A stretch of 64,000 nt of DNA from Spirochaetia bacterium. GTDB taxonomy: Bacteria; Spirochaetota; Spirochaetia; CAKZLE01. A program made the position numbers and the translations under genes. The notes under the pieces were generated by a model. The model searched no databases, had not been told where the DNA came from, and saw only the letters and a program-made list of their open reading frames with translations. How positions within the stretch are numbered: position 1 is the stretch's first letter; every line of letters starts with the position of its first letter. The DNA is taken from NCBI GenBank assembly GCA_021736385.1, contig JAIPFY010000001.1, positions 73,457 to 137,456 of the forward strand, read 5' to 3'. Positions 19,086-30,100 of this stretch are shown here, one piece after another.

Positions 19086-20242
19086 ATTGCCCTGCCTGCA
19101 GCTTCACACCTGCCGATGATTGCATCGAGCTCTTCTTCAGTCCAATCCGGATTGATGCTGATACAGGCAACACGGCTCATAAGATCCAGACTGGTACAGT
19201 AATCCTCAGTCTGGAATTCGAGTCTCAGATCCCTGTTTGCTTCCATTTTGTAGGGATTATAGAAGTCGTTCTGCCCCCCGAGTCTTTCGTAGAGGGGGCT
19301 CCAGTTCTTGAACACATGTTTATCACTGTTGATCGGCAGCCAGAACAGACCTTCTGCAGCACCACAGAAGGCATCGGCCTGTGCCGGGCTGTCAAAGATG
19401 AAACCTGCAGTGGTCCCGCAGTCTCCCTGGATGTCGTGCGAATCGATCGCAGTAAGATCGACTGATGCGATCAGCTGCTGTTTTCTGGCTCTCAGATCAC
19501 TGAGGATCCCTTCGAGACGGGACTGCTGGACCCGAAGGATCGCACCGGTGATCTCACTGATCCTGTGTTGATTACCAGTGAATACCGGTACACTCAACTC
19601 CGCTGCATAGGGTCTGAAAGCAGTCCCTCCATCATGATAGATCAATGCCCGTTCAAAGATGGTCCTGTCATCAGTCACGACAGCTCCTCCCTCCCCTGCC
19701 GAGAGGATCTTGAAGTGGTTGAAGCTGAATGCCCCGGCATCGCCGAGAGAACCCAGCCGCCTGTCGCGGTAACTGCCCCCGTCTGCCTGACAGGCGTCTT
19801 CAAGCACCTGAAGATGATACTCCTCGGCAATCTCAAGGATCTGCTGCATGTCGCAGGGGAATCCGTTGATATGGACCGGTATGATACATGCGGTGTGTTC
19901 AGTGATCTTCTTCCGTATATCACGACAGTCGATAGTAAGACTCTGATCGATATCAGCGATCACCGGGATCGCCCCGACAGCAAGGACCGCGATAGCCGTT
20001 GCCATGAAGGTATATGCAGGAATGATCACTTCATCCCCGGGACCGATCTGCATACCGACCAGTGCACTGATGAGCGCATTCGTTCCCCCGGAGACTGCCA
20101 GGCAGTAGCGACTGCCGATCAGCTCCGCCCATTCTTTCTCAAACTGATCAGCCTCTTTGAGCGGTGAGTTGATCCTGAACAGGTAGTTACTGTCAAAGAC
20201 GCGTTGTACCGCATCCAGTTCTTCTTTTCCGATTCTGTACAT
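19082..20242 (-). CDS. DegT/DnrJ/EryC1/StrS family PLP-dependent aminotransferase
   Basis: SGGTNALISALVGMQIGPGDEVIIPAYTFMATA...DACQADGG...FSFNHFKILSAGEGGAVVTDD. Confidence 0.93.
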   Translation of the reverse strand: MYRIGKEELDAVQRVFDSNYLFRINSPLKEADQFEKEWAELIGSRYCLAVSGGTNALISALVGMQIGPGDEVIIPAYTFMATAIAVLAVGAIPVIADIDQSLTIDCRDIRKKITEHTACIIPVHINGFPCDMQQILEIAEEYHLQVLEDACQADGGSYRDRRLGSLGDAGAFSFNHFKILSAGEGGAVVTDDRTIFERALIYHDGGTAFRPYAAELSVPVFTGNQHRISEITGAILRVQQSRLEGILSDLRARKQQLIASVDLTAIDSHDIQGDCGTTAGFIFDSPAQADAFCGAAEGLFWLPINSDKHVFKNWSPLYERLGGQNDFYNPYKMEANRDLRLEFQTEDYCTSLDLMSRVACISINPDWTEEELDAIIGRCEAAGRAI

Positions 20243-20258
20243 GAGAGTACCTCCGTCA

Positions 20259-21101
20259 TTATTCTTTGATCGCCCCTCGGGTCAATCCTGATATGAAATA
20301 GTTGCTCATAGAGAAATAGAGTATGATCATCGGGATGATGGACATCATCGACCCTGCCAGCATGAGGTTCCAGGATGAAGCAACCTGTCCGGAGGTCTTC
20401 AGGCCTACGACCGCCACGGTCAGGGTCTTGAGCACAGGCTTGGACATGGTGAAGACCAGCGGCAGAAGATAGTCGTTCCAGGTCTCACCGAACGTGAGCA
20501 GTGCGATGGTGGCTATGATCGGTTTGATCAGCGGCAGGATGATGTTCCAGTAGATACGAAAGAAACTGCAGCCGTCGATCCTCGCTGCTTCATCAAGGGA
20601 ACGGGGGACAGAGTCGATATAGGTCTTGGCCAGAAAGATCATGGTCATATTGACCGTGAAGACCCTCAGGATGATATATCCCCATAGAGATGCATGTATA
20701 TGCAGGAACTTGGCTACCTGAAGCTGCGGATAGATCATGATCGGACCCCAGCTGAGGAACATGGTAGCGATGAAGAGAGAGAACAGGAGGTTCTTTCCTC
20801 TGAAGGAACCTCTCGAGAATGCATAACCGGTCATCGTCGCTACGAGCAGGATACCGGCTATCGTCATGGATGTCACGAACAGACTGTTTACCGTATATCT
20901 CTTGAAGTTCGCCATATTCCATGCTTCAACGTAGTTCTCCCAGCGCGGCACTTCCGGGAACAGGTTCCCTCCTGCAGTGAGGATCTCCATGTTACTTTTC
21001 AGGGAGGCGAACAGGGTGATCAGCAGGGGAAAGAGGAATACTGCAGTGATAGCGCACAGGCCGACGAATATGATCCTTGAAGAAGTGGTCCTGCGTATCA
21101 T
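20259..21101 (-). CDS. Carbohydrate ABC transporter permease (MalG-like)
   Basis: EAARIDGCSFFRIYWNIILPLIKPIIATIA EAA loop; six TM helices. Confidence 0.93.
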   Translation of the reverse strand: MIRRTTSSRIIFVGLCAITAVFLFPLLITLFASLKSNMEILTAGGNLFPEVPRWENYVEAWNMANFKRYTVNSLFVTSMTIAGILLVATMTGYAFSRGSFRGKNLLFSLFIATMFLSWGPIMIYPQLQVAKFLHIHASLWGYIILRVFTVNMTMIFLAKTYIDSVPRSLDEAARIDGCSFFRIYWNIILPLIKPIIATIALLTFGETWNDYLLPLVFTMSKPVLKTLTVAVVGLKTSGQVASSWNLMLAGSMMSIIPMIILYFSMSNYFISGLTRGAIKE

Positions 21102-21997
21102 ACGGAATCCTCCTTACGGGTGAGCAGTAGATATGCGATGGTGATCAGCCCGATGATCAGCGCTGATACAGTACCTGCTGCGGCAGAATAGCCGATCTGC
21201 GGGGCTCGGGCCCCCTGTGAGAAGAAGTATTTGAATACGAAGGTCATCATATTCTCAGACCGGCCTCCCGGAGCTCCGTTGGTAAGGACCAGGGCAAGAT
21301 CAGCAGATTTCAGCGTACCGATGATAGCAAGCAGGGTTATGACTTTCGTCATTCGTTTGAGCATCGGCAGGGTGATATGGAAGAACTGCGTTCGAGTACC
21401 AGCTCCATCGATAGCCGCACTTTCATATAATTCAGGACTGATGCTCTGAAGAGCTGTCAGAAAGAACACCATATTGATCCCGACACACTGCCAGACAGAT
21501 GCAATTATGATCACCGCAAGTGCATGGGCTCGCGTTCCGAACCAGTTTATCGGAGTGGTGATCAGATGCATATCCATCAGCAGATTGTTTACGATCCCCT
21601 CGTATGAGGCAAATAGGAAGGAGAAGATCAATCCGATGATCACAGCACTGAGAATGTACGGCATGAAGATGATGACCCTGAACACATTAGCCGATCGCAT
21701 CTTCCGGTTCAGCAGGACTGCCAGGATGAGAGCAAGGGGGAGCTCGATGAGCAATTTACCGCTGATGATGAACGTGTTCGCCACTGCGGTCCAGTAGTTC
21801 GGATCTCTGGTGAACAATCGTACGTAATGGTCAAAGCCGATAAAGACAGTCTGTCCTCCGATCCTTCTGGTGAACGAAAGAGCCAGGACATACCCTATCG
21901 TATAGACGCTGAATATGATAAGACCGAGAAACGACGGGAGGATCATAAGGAGAGCCTCCCTGCTGTTTCGATTGACTTGTTGAAGTGATGGCATCAT
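21098..21997 (-). CDS. Sugar ABC transporter permease (MalF/UgpA-like)
   Basis: ESAAIDGAGTRTQFFHITLPMLKRM EAA loop; overlaps the next gene by 4 nt. Confidence 0.93.
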   Translation of the reverse strand: MMPSLQQVNRNSREALLMILPSFLGLIIFSVYTIGYVLALSFTRRIGGQTVFIGFDHYVRLFTRDPNYWTAVANTFIISGKLLIELPLALILAVLLNRKMRSANVFRVIIFMPYILSAVIIGLIFSFLFASYEGIVNNLLMDMHLITTPINWFGTRAHALAVIIIASVWQCVGINMVFFLTALQSISPELYESAAIDGAGTRTQFFHITLPMLKRMTKVITLLAIIGTLKSADLALVLTNGAPGGRSENMMTFVFKYFFSQGARAPQIGYSAAAGTVSALIIGLITIAYLLLTRKEDSV

Positions 21998-22020
21998 GGG
22001 TATCCTTTCTGACTGAGATC

Positions 22021-22051
22021 CTGCCGGCCTGTCATATCGTCAGGCCGGCAG
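22021..22051 (-). terminator. Intercistronic stem-loop 3' of the SBP gene (attenuation or mRNA stabilisation)
   Basis: CTGCCGGCCTG-TCATATCGT-CAGGCCGGCAG: 11-bp perfect GC-rich stem, no T-tract. Confidence 0.65.
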
Positions 22052-22066
22052 CGTTATGGATCGAGG

Positions 22067-23419
22067 TTACTGTGCCAAAGCCGGTGAGTAGTCGGGGATC
22101 TGGAAATCGGCGAGGTCGATCTCATTATCAGCAACAGCCCGCTGCAATGCGGCATTGTAGGCTGCATTGGCTTTTTCCACTGCTTCATCGATCGAGTACT
22201 GGCCAGCTACGGCATTGTAGAAGATGATGTCATAGGTATCGCCTTCTACACTGACACTGGGGACCACCGGATACACGGTATTGTTCGTGACATCAGAGAA
22301 CTCGGCAAACCCCATGACATCTGGAGCTGTCGCTTCAGCTGCGATGGTCGGGTTCACCGGGATGTTCTTGGCCGCTTCATATTTCATGGCTACGATCTCA
22401 TCGCTGTTGAGCCACTTGTAGACTTCCCATACCGCATCTTCCTTTGCTGACTCGATACCGCTTCCGAGCCACCACTCGCCTTCTGATACCAGTTCACTCT
22501 TATACTTGAAGCCGGTAGCTTCAGGGACCGGTACTTCGGTGATGCCCATATCGATCTTCACGGGGAACTGGTCATTGAATACAGCGACATCCCATGATAC
22601 GGCGAACATCATACCGACGTTCCCTTCTGCGAACTGTGCTCTTGCGGTATCATTGTCCAGACCTTCCGCTCCCGGGAACAGGCTGTTCTCATCTTTCAAC
22701 TGTTTTACCATAGCAGTATAGGGCTTGAGGGTACTGAAATCGAACTTGCCATTCCTGTAGTCGAACTCCTTTCGCCCGAAACCGCCGCCAATCGTATAGG
22801 TTCCAGCCCAGGCCCAGAATCCTTCACCCCATTTGAAGGGAAGAGCGACGCCGAACTTCTTTCCGTTTGACGCTTCAGTGATGGTCCGTGCATATGCTAC
22901 GACGTCCTCATAGGTCCTCGGTGGCTGTTCAGGGTCAAGCCCGCAGGCCGCAAAGAGGTCTTTGTTGTAGACCATGCGCATGGTGAACGCGAACTGAGGG
23001 ATCGAGTAGACTTCACCGCCATAGGAGGTGACATTGTTGATGTCAACATTGAAGGGAAAGGCTCCTACCCAGTCTTCAGTATCAAAGGATGTCAACGGCT
23101 GAATGACTCCCTTGTTCACCCCTTCAGCTATCGATTCATCCAGATTCATGATATCGGGACCGCTTCCTGACTGGAAAGCGATCGTATAGATGTCAATGAA
23201 ATCATCACCATAGATCTGATAGTTGATCTCAATACCCTTCTCTTTCCCGATCGTCTGGTTGAACTGCTCAACCTGATTGACCATCAGGTCCTTATCATGT
23301 CTGTTTCTTGTCCAGACATCGACGACTGTCGGGGCATCAACACGTTCCTGAGCTCCTCCGGCAAATAGTGCCACAGGAAACAGACAGAGAATCAACGCGA
23401 TACTTATTACTCTTTTCAT
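22067..23419 (-). CDS. Extracellular sugar-binding protein of ABC transporter
   Basis: Signal peptide MKRVISIALILCLFPVALFAGGAQE; SBP_bac_1-like YQIYGDDFIDIYTIAFQSGSGPDIMNLDES. Confidence 0.92.
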   Translation of the reverse strand: MKRVISIALILCLFPVALFAGGAQERVDAPTVVDVWTRNRHDKDLMVNQVEQFNQTIGKEKGIEINYQIYGDDFIDIYTIAFQSGSGPDIMNLDESIAEGVNKGVIQPLTSFDTEDWVGAFPFNVDINNVTSYGGEVYSIPQFAFTMRMVYNKDLFAACGLDPEQPPRTYEDVVAYARTITEASNGKKFGVALPFKWGEGFWAWAGTYTIGGGFGRKEFDYRNGKFDFSTLKPYTAMVKQLKDENSLFPGAEGLDNDTARAQFAEGNVGMMFAVSWDVAVFNDQFPVKIDMGITEVPVPEATGFKYKSELVSEGEWWLGSGIESAKEDAVWEVYKWLNSDEIVAMKYEAAKNIPVNPTIAAEATAPDVMGFAEFSDVTNNTVYPVVPSVSVEGDTYDIIFYNAVAGQYSIDEAVEKANAAYNAALQRAVADNEIDLADFQIPDYSPALAQ

Positions 23420-23643
23420 ATGATTCCTCCTTGAATTACTGCATATGATGCTAGCATGCACCTGGGCAGCCCGACAGTACCGATTTTTCTAAACATCTTA
23501 TCTCAAAAGAGATATCCAGATGATACCAAACTCACTCCAGCAGGGTCCAGATCGATCGCATACCGGAAGCAGCCCCGAACGATGCCCAAACGGTCAATCT
23601 GCACTGCCTCATACCCCCTGACAGCTTGTGTTCATATCCTGTT

Positions 23644-23667
23644 TTTGCTATGATACCAAATAGCAAA
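23644..23667. promoter_or_regulatory. Inverted repeat TTTGCTAT-N8-ATAGCAAA, candidate operator
   Basis: Perfect 8-bp arms in the divergent intergenic region. Confidence 0.45.
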
Positions 23668-23721
23668 TGAGTTCACTACTGTATCTGGTGAAACTGAGAT
23701 GGCATCTCAGGATCGCCATGA

Positions 23722-23776
23722 CAGTACTCGGTACTGCAGCAGGAGCTGTGAGGCAGGGGTTCCCTGCTTCACAGCT
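23722..23776. other. Two adjacent strong hairpins in the divergent intergenic region
   Basis: CAGTAC-TCG-GTACTG, then AGCTGTGAGGCAGGG-GTT-CCCTGCTTCACAGCT (15 pairs, one G-U). Confidence 0.55.
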
Positions 23777-23935
23777 GTCCAGATCATGCTGATCGGGAGG
23801 TTTTCGTTATGCAAGACGTGCATACCATGATACTATTTCAAGAGAAAGCAGTCGTATTTCCGTGAAGACCTCCCAGGATCTCAGGATGAGAGCATATGAT
23901 CACAGCCCGGAATCCCTCAGGGTCCCGGATAGAGG

Positions 23936-24448
23936 ATGTGGATGACTATGGAACAGCAGCTACTTGATACAGAGCAGGATCAACACAATCAGGAGAACCA
24001 AGGACCTGTGGAATACCGGATACAGGATGTAGAGCAGCTCATCGATCTCTGGACCAATATCTACCGGGATGACGGGAGACCAGACTGGACTCATATGCTG
24101 CCCTACTACGATGATGATATCTATTTCAGGGATACGATCCAGGAAATCCATGGAAAAGAGGATTTCATCCGTATGACCAGGCGTCTGTCAGAGCGTTCGG
24201 GGAATCTTGTGATGGAGATCGTCAACGCCGCACAGCGGGGACAGATATTCTTCCTTGAATGGGAGATGACCTTGAGTTTCAAGAAATACCCGAACTCCAC
24301 GTTATACGGATCCAGCAGGGTCACGGTCAACGATGAGGGTAAGATCATCGAGCAGAGAGATTACTATGATCTCTGGGGTGATATCTTCGATAACATCCCG
24401 AGATTCAATAAGGCATACCGTAAATTCGTGAAAAAGAAGTTTGGTTAG
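23936..24448 (+). CDS. NTF2/SnoaL-like domain protein
   Basis: HMLPYYDDDIYFRDTIQEIHGKEDFIRMTRRLSERSGNLVMEIVNAAQRGQIFFLEWEMTL...GSSRVTVNDEGKIIEQRDYYDLW. Confidence 0.75.
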   Translation: MWMTMEQQLLDTEQDQHNQENQGPVEYRIQDVEQLIDLWTNIYRDDGRPDWTHMLPYYDDDIYFRDTIQEIHGKEDFIRMTRRLSERSGNLVMEIVNAAQRGQIFFLEWEMTLSFKKYPNSTLYGSSRVTVNDEGKIIEQRDYYDLWGDIFDNIPRFNKAYRKFVKKKFG

Positions 24449-24452
24449 ACAC

Positions 24453-25391
24453 ATGAACACATACCTGAAAGAATACCAGTGGTCTCAGATCGGGGCGATG
24501 CTGAAGAACAACAAACGCATACCAAAGACATGTACCGATGATTGTACCGGCAAGCTGGTGCTCATAACCGGCACCACCTCCGGTATCGGGTACCATACGG
24601 CTCTGGCCTATGCATCCCGGGGTGCTGACCTGATCTGTGTGAACAGGAACAAAGAGAAGACCATAGAGCTGTGTGAGAAGATAGAACGTGAATACGGGGT
24701 CTCCTGCAGCTGGTATCTGGCTGATTACACCAGATTGGACGAGGTGCTTGCCGTCGGAAGACAGCTGGCAGCCCTGGATCGCGATATCGATATACTCATC
24801 CACAATGCCGGGGTGTTCATGACGAAGAAGTCCATCACCTCCGACGGCTATGAGCAGGTCTACCAGGTGAATTTTCTCAGCTCCTGCATCCTGACCCACA
24901 TGCTGAAAGACAAGCTCATCGCACAGAAGGAAGCACGGATCCTCTATGTGAACTCAGAGGGCCACCGCTTCGCATTATCGGGAGTGCCGCTTGATGACCC
25001 GCACTGGAAGCGGCACCGGTACACCGGACTGAAAAGCTACGGGGTAGCCAAGACGGCCCAACTGCTCTCGCTGATCCCGTTCACCTCCATGTTCGACGGC
25101 AGCGGCGTGACGATCAATGCCATGCATCCCGGAGATGTGAAGACGAACATGGGAGAGAACAACGGAAGGATCTACAGGTTCTTCAAACATCTGTTCATAA
25201 ACACCTCTGCCAGGTCCCCAGAACTCTCTGCTCAGGCGCTCTACTATCTCGGGGTATCGAACGATCTGGATTCGATCAGCGGCAGATTCTTCAACTTCAC
25301 CACAGAAGAGATCCCGGCTCCTCACGCCCTTGATGCAGAGGCTGCCTGGAGGCTGTGGGATACACTACATGATGCAGGAGTGCTGAGATGA
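24453..25391 (+). CDS. SDR family NAD(P)-dependent oxidoreductase
   Basis: LVLITGTTSGIGYHTALAYASRGADLICVNRN; DILIHNAGVF; a plain YxxxK position is less clear (YTGLKSYGVAKTAQ). Confidence 0.87.
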   Translation: MNTYLKEYQWSQIGAMLKNNKRIPKTCTDDCTGKLVLITGTTSGIGYHTALAYASRGADLICVNRNKEKTIELCEKIEREYGVSCSWYLADYTRLDEVLAVGRQLAALDRDIDILIHNAGVFMTKKSITSDGYEQVYQVNFLSSCILTHMLKDKLIAQKEARILYVNSEGHRFALSGVPLDDPHWKRHRYTGLKSYGVAKTAQLLSLIPFTSMFDGSGVTINAMHPGDVKTNMGENNGRIYRFFKHLFINTSARSPELSAQALYYLGVSNDLDSISGRFFNFTTEEIPAPHALDAEAAWRLWDTLHDAGVLR

Positions 25392-26992
25392 AGGGAACAC
25401 ACCAGAAGCTGGTGATCGTCGGGGCCGGGCTTGCCGGGCTCACCGCGGCGGCATACCTTTCACGTGAGGGGTATGCGGTACAGCTGATCGAGAAGAACCA
25501 GAAGTGCGGCGGGATGCTCAACTCCTTCACCCGCGATGGATACCTCTTCGATGCCGGCGCACGGTCTATCGAGAACTCGGGCATCATCAGGCCCATGCTG
25601 AAGGATCTTGGTATCGATCTGCCGCTGCTCAACAGCCCGGTATCGATCGGTGTCGGCTCTGAGGTCCTGTCGATCACCGATGAACAGGACATCAGCAGAT
25701 ACATGGATCTTCTCAAAGATCTCTATCCTGAAGACCGTACTGAGATCGACAGCCTCTACCGGGTCATCAGGAAGATCGTGAAGAGCATGCATACCATCTA
25801 CGGGTTCGATAATCCTGTGTTCACGAAGGATTTCACCCATGACTATCCCTACCTCTTCAAGCAGCTGCTGCCGTGGTTCGGGAAGTTCATCCTGGCGGTC
25901 ATGCACATGAACCGCATGGATGAACCGATCGAAGGGTTCCTGCGAAAGATCACGAACAACGAGTCCCTGGTATCGATCATCGATCAGCACTTCTTCAAGA
26001 GCACTCCGACCTTCTTCGCCCTGGGCTACTTCTATGTCTATCTGGATTATATCTACCCGGAAGGAGGGACGGGCATGCTCACCGCTAGCCTTGCCGACCT
26101 GATCAGAGAACAGGGCGGAGAGATCCTGACAGACACGACGATCACCTCGGTAGATGCCGCACAGAAGACGGTGACCGACAGCGAACAGCGGGTCTACAGC
26201 TACGACCAGCTGGTCTGGGCTGCCGACCTGAAGAGGCTGTATGCGATCACAGATACTGCGAAGCTCGATCAGCGGATCATTGAGCAGATCGAACACCACA
26301 GGAGTGCCATAGAGGCCAGTCGGGGCGGGGATTCGATATTCAGCCTCTATCTGGGTGTCGATCTTCCCAATGAGTACTTCTTTGAACGGTCCAACGGACA
26401 TCTGTTCTATACCCCGAGCAGCGAGGGACTCAGAACCACTCATACGAGTGAGCTCGATGAGCTGCTTGAGAACTTCGAGAGCACATCGAAAGAACAGGTC
26501 CTGCAGTGGCTCGACCGGTACTGCGAACTGAATACCTACGAGATCTCGATCCCGTCCCTGCGGGACCCTCACCTCTCTCCCGATGGCAAGACCGGAGTGA
26601 TCATCAGCCTGCTGTTCGAGTATGAACTGATACGGAAGATCGAGGAGGCCCGGTGGTATGATGAGTTCAAGACCGAGGTGGAGGATCGGATCATCAAGAT
26701 CCTGAGTGATTCCCTCTATGAGGGTCTCGACGATCATATACAGCTGCGGTTCTCATCGACCCCGCTGTCGATCGAACGGCATTTCGGCAGCTCCGAGGGC
26801 GGTATCACGGGATGGACCTATGAGAGGGCAGTCCCGGTGATCAGTGACCTGAAGAAGATCCCCAGGTCGGTCAAGACCCCGTTCCCCGATATCTTACAGA
26901 TCGGTCAGTGGGCCTACAGCCCCGCGGGGATACCGACTGCGATCCTCACAGGCTGGTATGCCGCTGATGCGATCATCGGTGATAAGCAGTAG
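25388..26992 (+). CDS. FAD-dependent oxidoreductase, phytoene desaturase-like
   Basis: KLVIVGAGLAGLTAAAYLSREGYAVQLIEKNQKCGGMLNSFTRDGYLFDAGARSIE; C-terminal LQIGQWAYSPAGIPTAILTGWYAADAI. Confidence 0.88.
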   Translation: MKGTHQKLVIVGAGLAGLTAAAYLSREGYAVQLIEKNQKCGGMLNSFTRDGYLFDAGARSIENSGIIRPMLKDLGIDLPLLNSPVSIGVGSEVLSITDEQDISRYMDLLKDLYPEDRTEIDSLYRVIRKIVKSMHTIYGFDNPVFTKDFTHDYPYLFKQLLPWFGKFILAVMHMNRMDEPIEGFLRKITNNESLVSIIDQHFFKSTPTFFALGYFYVYLDYIYPEGGTGMLTASLADLIREQGGEILTDTTITSVDAAQKTVTDSEQRVYSYDQLVWAADLKRLYAITDTAKLDQRIIEQIEHHRSAIEASRGGDSIFSLYLGVDLPNEYFFERSNGHLFYTPSSEGLRTTHTSELDELLENFESTSKEQVLQWLDRYCELNTYEISIPSLRDPHLSPDGKTGVIISLLFEYELIRKIEEARWYDEFKTEVEDRIIKILSDSLYEGLDDHIQLRFSSTPLSIERHFGSSEGGITGWTYERAVPVISDLKKIPRSVKTPFPDILQIGQWAYSPAGIPTAILTGWYAADAIIGDKQ

Positions 26993-27101
26993 AGGGGACT
27001 CATCCGGCAGGGCTGACTCTCATGCTCCATACAGTGCCAACCGGGACTGCTTCAGACTCTGGTCTCACTACAATTGTATTATCAGAACAGCATAATGTCT
27101 T

Positions 27102-30100
27102 TTGCACAGGACCCATTCCATGGTACAATTGGGAAAAAGTGTGAGGTTCCCTGTGTCAGTCAAAACAACAGAATCTTTTCCGATCGTAGGGGTAGGTGCA
27201 TCAGCTGGTGGATTGGAGGCCTTGAGTGAGTTCTTCGCAGCCATGCCCGAATCTCCCGGAGCTGCATTCGTGGTTGTCCAGCATCTCTCCCCGAACTTCA
27301 GATCCCTCATGGATGAGCTGCTCTCGAGGATCACCGATCTTCCGATTCAGATCGTCAGTGACGGCATGCAGATCGAGAAGGACCATATCTATCTTATCCC
27401 TCCCAAGATGAACATGACGATCTTCCACCGGAGACTGCTGCTGCAGGAACACCTGCGTTCGAAGCAGCTCAATCTTCCTATCGATATCTTCTTCCGTTCC
27501 CTGGCGAAGGATGTGGAGAAAGATGCAGTCGGGATCATCCTCTCGGGTACCGGCAGCGATGGGACCCTGGGGATCAGGGCGATCAAATCGAACGGCGGTA
27601 TCGCCATGGTCCAGGATGTACGGTCTTCCAAGTTCGATGGCATGCCCAAGAGTTCCATCGCGACCGGGATCGTCGATGTCATCCTTCCCCCCGCAGAACT
27701 GGCACAGCGTCTGGTTGAATACTTCCAGCACCCCCTCTCCCACTCATCTCTGAATGTGGTCGAAGTCATCGAACACGACGGGACCCATCTGAGTAAGATC
27801 ATCGAGATCCTGCGGAATCGGTATGATGTCGATTTCTCGCTGTACAAGGAGAGCACCATCATCAGGCGGATCGAGAAGAGGATCCATCTGACCCGCAACA
27901 CATCGGTAGAAGAGTATCTCAAGTATCTGTTCGAGCATGTGGAGGAGGTCTCAGCCCTCTATGATGATCTGCTGATCGGGGTGACCCGATTCTTTCGTGA
28001 TGAGAAGGCATTCGAAGCGCTCAAAAATGAGATCATCCCGAAGATCTGTGCAGAGAAGCGCAATGATGAGGTCATCCGTCTGTGGATCCCGGGCTGCTCT
28101 ACCGGAGAGGAGGTCTACTCCATAGCGATCCTGTTCCACGATCATCTGAGAGAGCACAAGCTGCACCGGGTCCTGAAGATCTTCGCGACCGATATCGACA
28201 GCAGATCTCTGGAGTATGCATCTACGGGGACCTACCCGGAGAATATCGTCTCAGATGTCCCTGAGGAGTATCTTGAGCAGTTCTTCACCCGAAAGGAGAA
28301 CCGATTCCAGATCATCGAACGCATACGCAGTTCGATCGTCTTCGCACGGCACAACCTGCTCAAGGACCCCCCGTTCTCCAAGCTCGATCTGATCAGCTGC
28401 AGGAACCTGCTGATCTATCTGAATACTGATATCCAGCAGAAGGTGATCACCACCTTCTATGCCTCCCTGCAGCCGAAAGGGGTACTGCTGCTTGGCAGCA
28501 GTGAAGCTGTCGGGGCCCTCTCTGAGTACTTCACCATCATCAGGCATAAAGAGAAGATCTTCAGCAAGAAGCCCGGGAAGGCCTCGGTCTATCATGAGAT
28601 GATCGTACCCTCCCCGTCACACGCCCCGCTTCATGACGCCCTGCAGGGCAGCAGGTACTCTTCCAGTGAATCGAAGCATGTCCCGAAGATAGCCGACTTG
28701 ATCGATGATCTGCTTCAGGGGTTCCTTCCCCCGTCAGTCATCATCGATGAGCAGATGACGATCATACACACCATCCATGACATGAGCCGCTATATCCAGC
28801 TGGCACCGGGGGCCGTGAGCCTCGACCTTCTCAAGAATGTCGACAGGGAGCTGTCGATCATCCTCAGCAGTATCATCAGGAACGTCAAGGACAATGATGA
28901 CGGGATCCCGGTAGAACTCAAGGCGATCTCGATCGGTGCATACCCGGAGGTACTGCTGAACATCAGAGCTTTTCGCATCAGGGGCACCTATATCCTCATG
29001 TCGTTCGAACAGGAGCCCGTCCATACCCGGACAGAGACCCCTGATACGCATGCGATCTCCACCGAACAGTTCGATACCACGTCCCGGTATCGGGAACACA
29101 TAGATGAACTGGAGAAGGAACTGCAGTATAAGAATGAGACGATACAGGCCACGGTCGAAGAACTTGAGACCTCCAATGAGGAGCTGCAGTCATCCAATGA
29201 AGAGCTCATTGCCTCGAACGAGGAGCTCCAGAGCACGAACGAGGAGCTGCAATCGGTCAATGAGGAGCTCTATACGGTAAACAGCGAGTTCCAGGACAAG
29301 ATCGAAGAACTCACTGAGCTCAACAGTGATATGAACAACCTGCTGAAGAACACCGAGATCGGGACCATGTTCCTGGACAGGAACCTGCTGATCAGGAAGG
29401 TGAACGAGAAGGCAAGCAAGCTTACCCGGGTCCTCCAGCTGGATGTGGGACGTTCTGTGCGGCACCTGAACTATGATCACTTCGATCCTGGTTTCGTCGG
29501 CAGGATCGAACAGGTGGTAACAGATCTGCAGAGACAGGAGTACGAGTTCACCGGTGATGATGGGATCAGCACACTTGCCCGGATACAGCCCTACCGCACT
29601 GCAGAGGGAGCTGTCGAGGGGATCCTTATCGTGTTCATCGATATCACATCTCTGAAGCAGTCCCAGCTGCGGAACAGGCAGCTGGTGAGCAGACTCGATA
29701 GGGCTATGAAGATCGGCGGGATCGGCTGGTGGGAGTTCGATGTGATCACCGGTGAGGTACGAACGAGTGCCTCGAAGCCTGCACTGCTCGGGTATGCACC
29801 CGATGAGCTCGGAAGCACCGTGAGCGACTGGACCGAACTGATCCATCCGGAAGATACCGAGCAGGCCCATGCAGCGATGCGGGAGCTGATCGACGGCACC
29901 TCACCGATCTATGAGGCTGAATACCGGCTTCGCTGCAAAGACGGCGGGTATCGCTGGTTCAGGGATTCAGGGACGGTGATCTCTCTGACCGGAAAGGGGG
30001 AGACACAGACGGTCGCCGGTGTCGTCATGGATATATCGGAAGAGAAGCAGAACAGCCTCCAGCGGCAGAAGAGTTCGGTACTGCTGTATGATATCCTGTC

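Noticed and set aside
25460-26737. 425-aa minus-strand ORF
   Set aside because: Antisense of the FAD oxidoreductase with clear family motifs; shadow ORF caused by biased codon usage.
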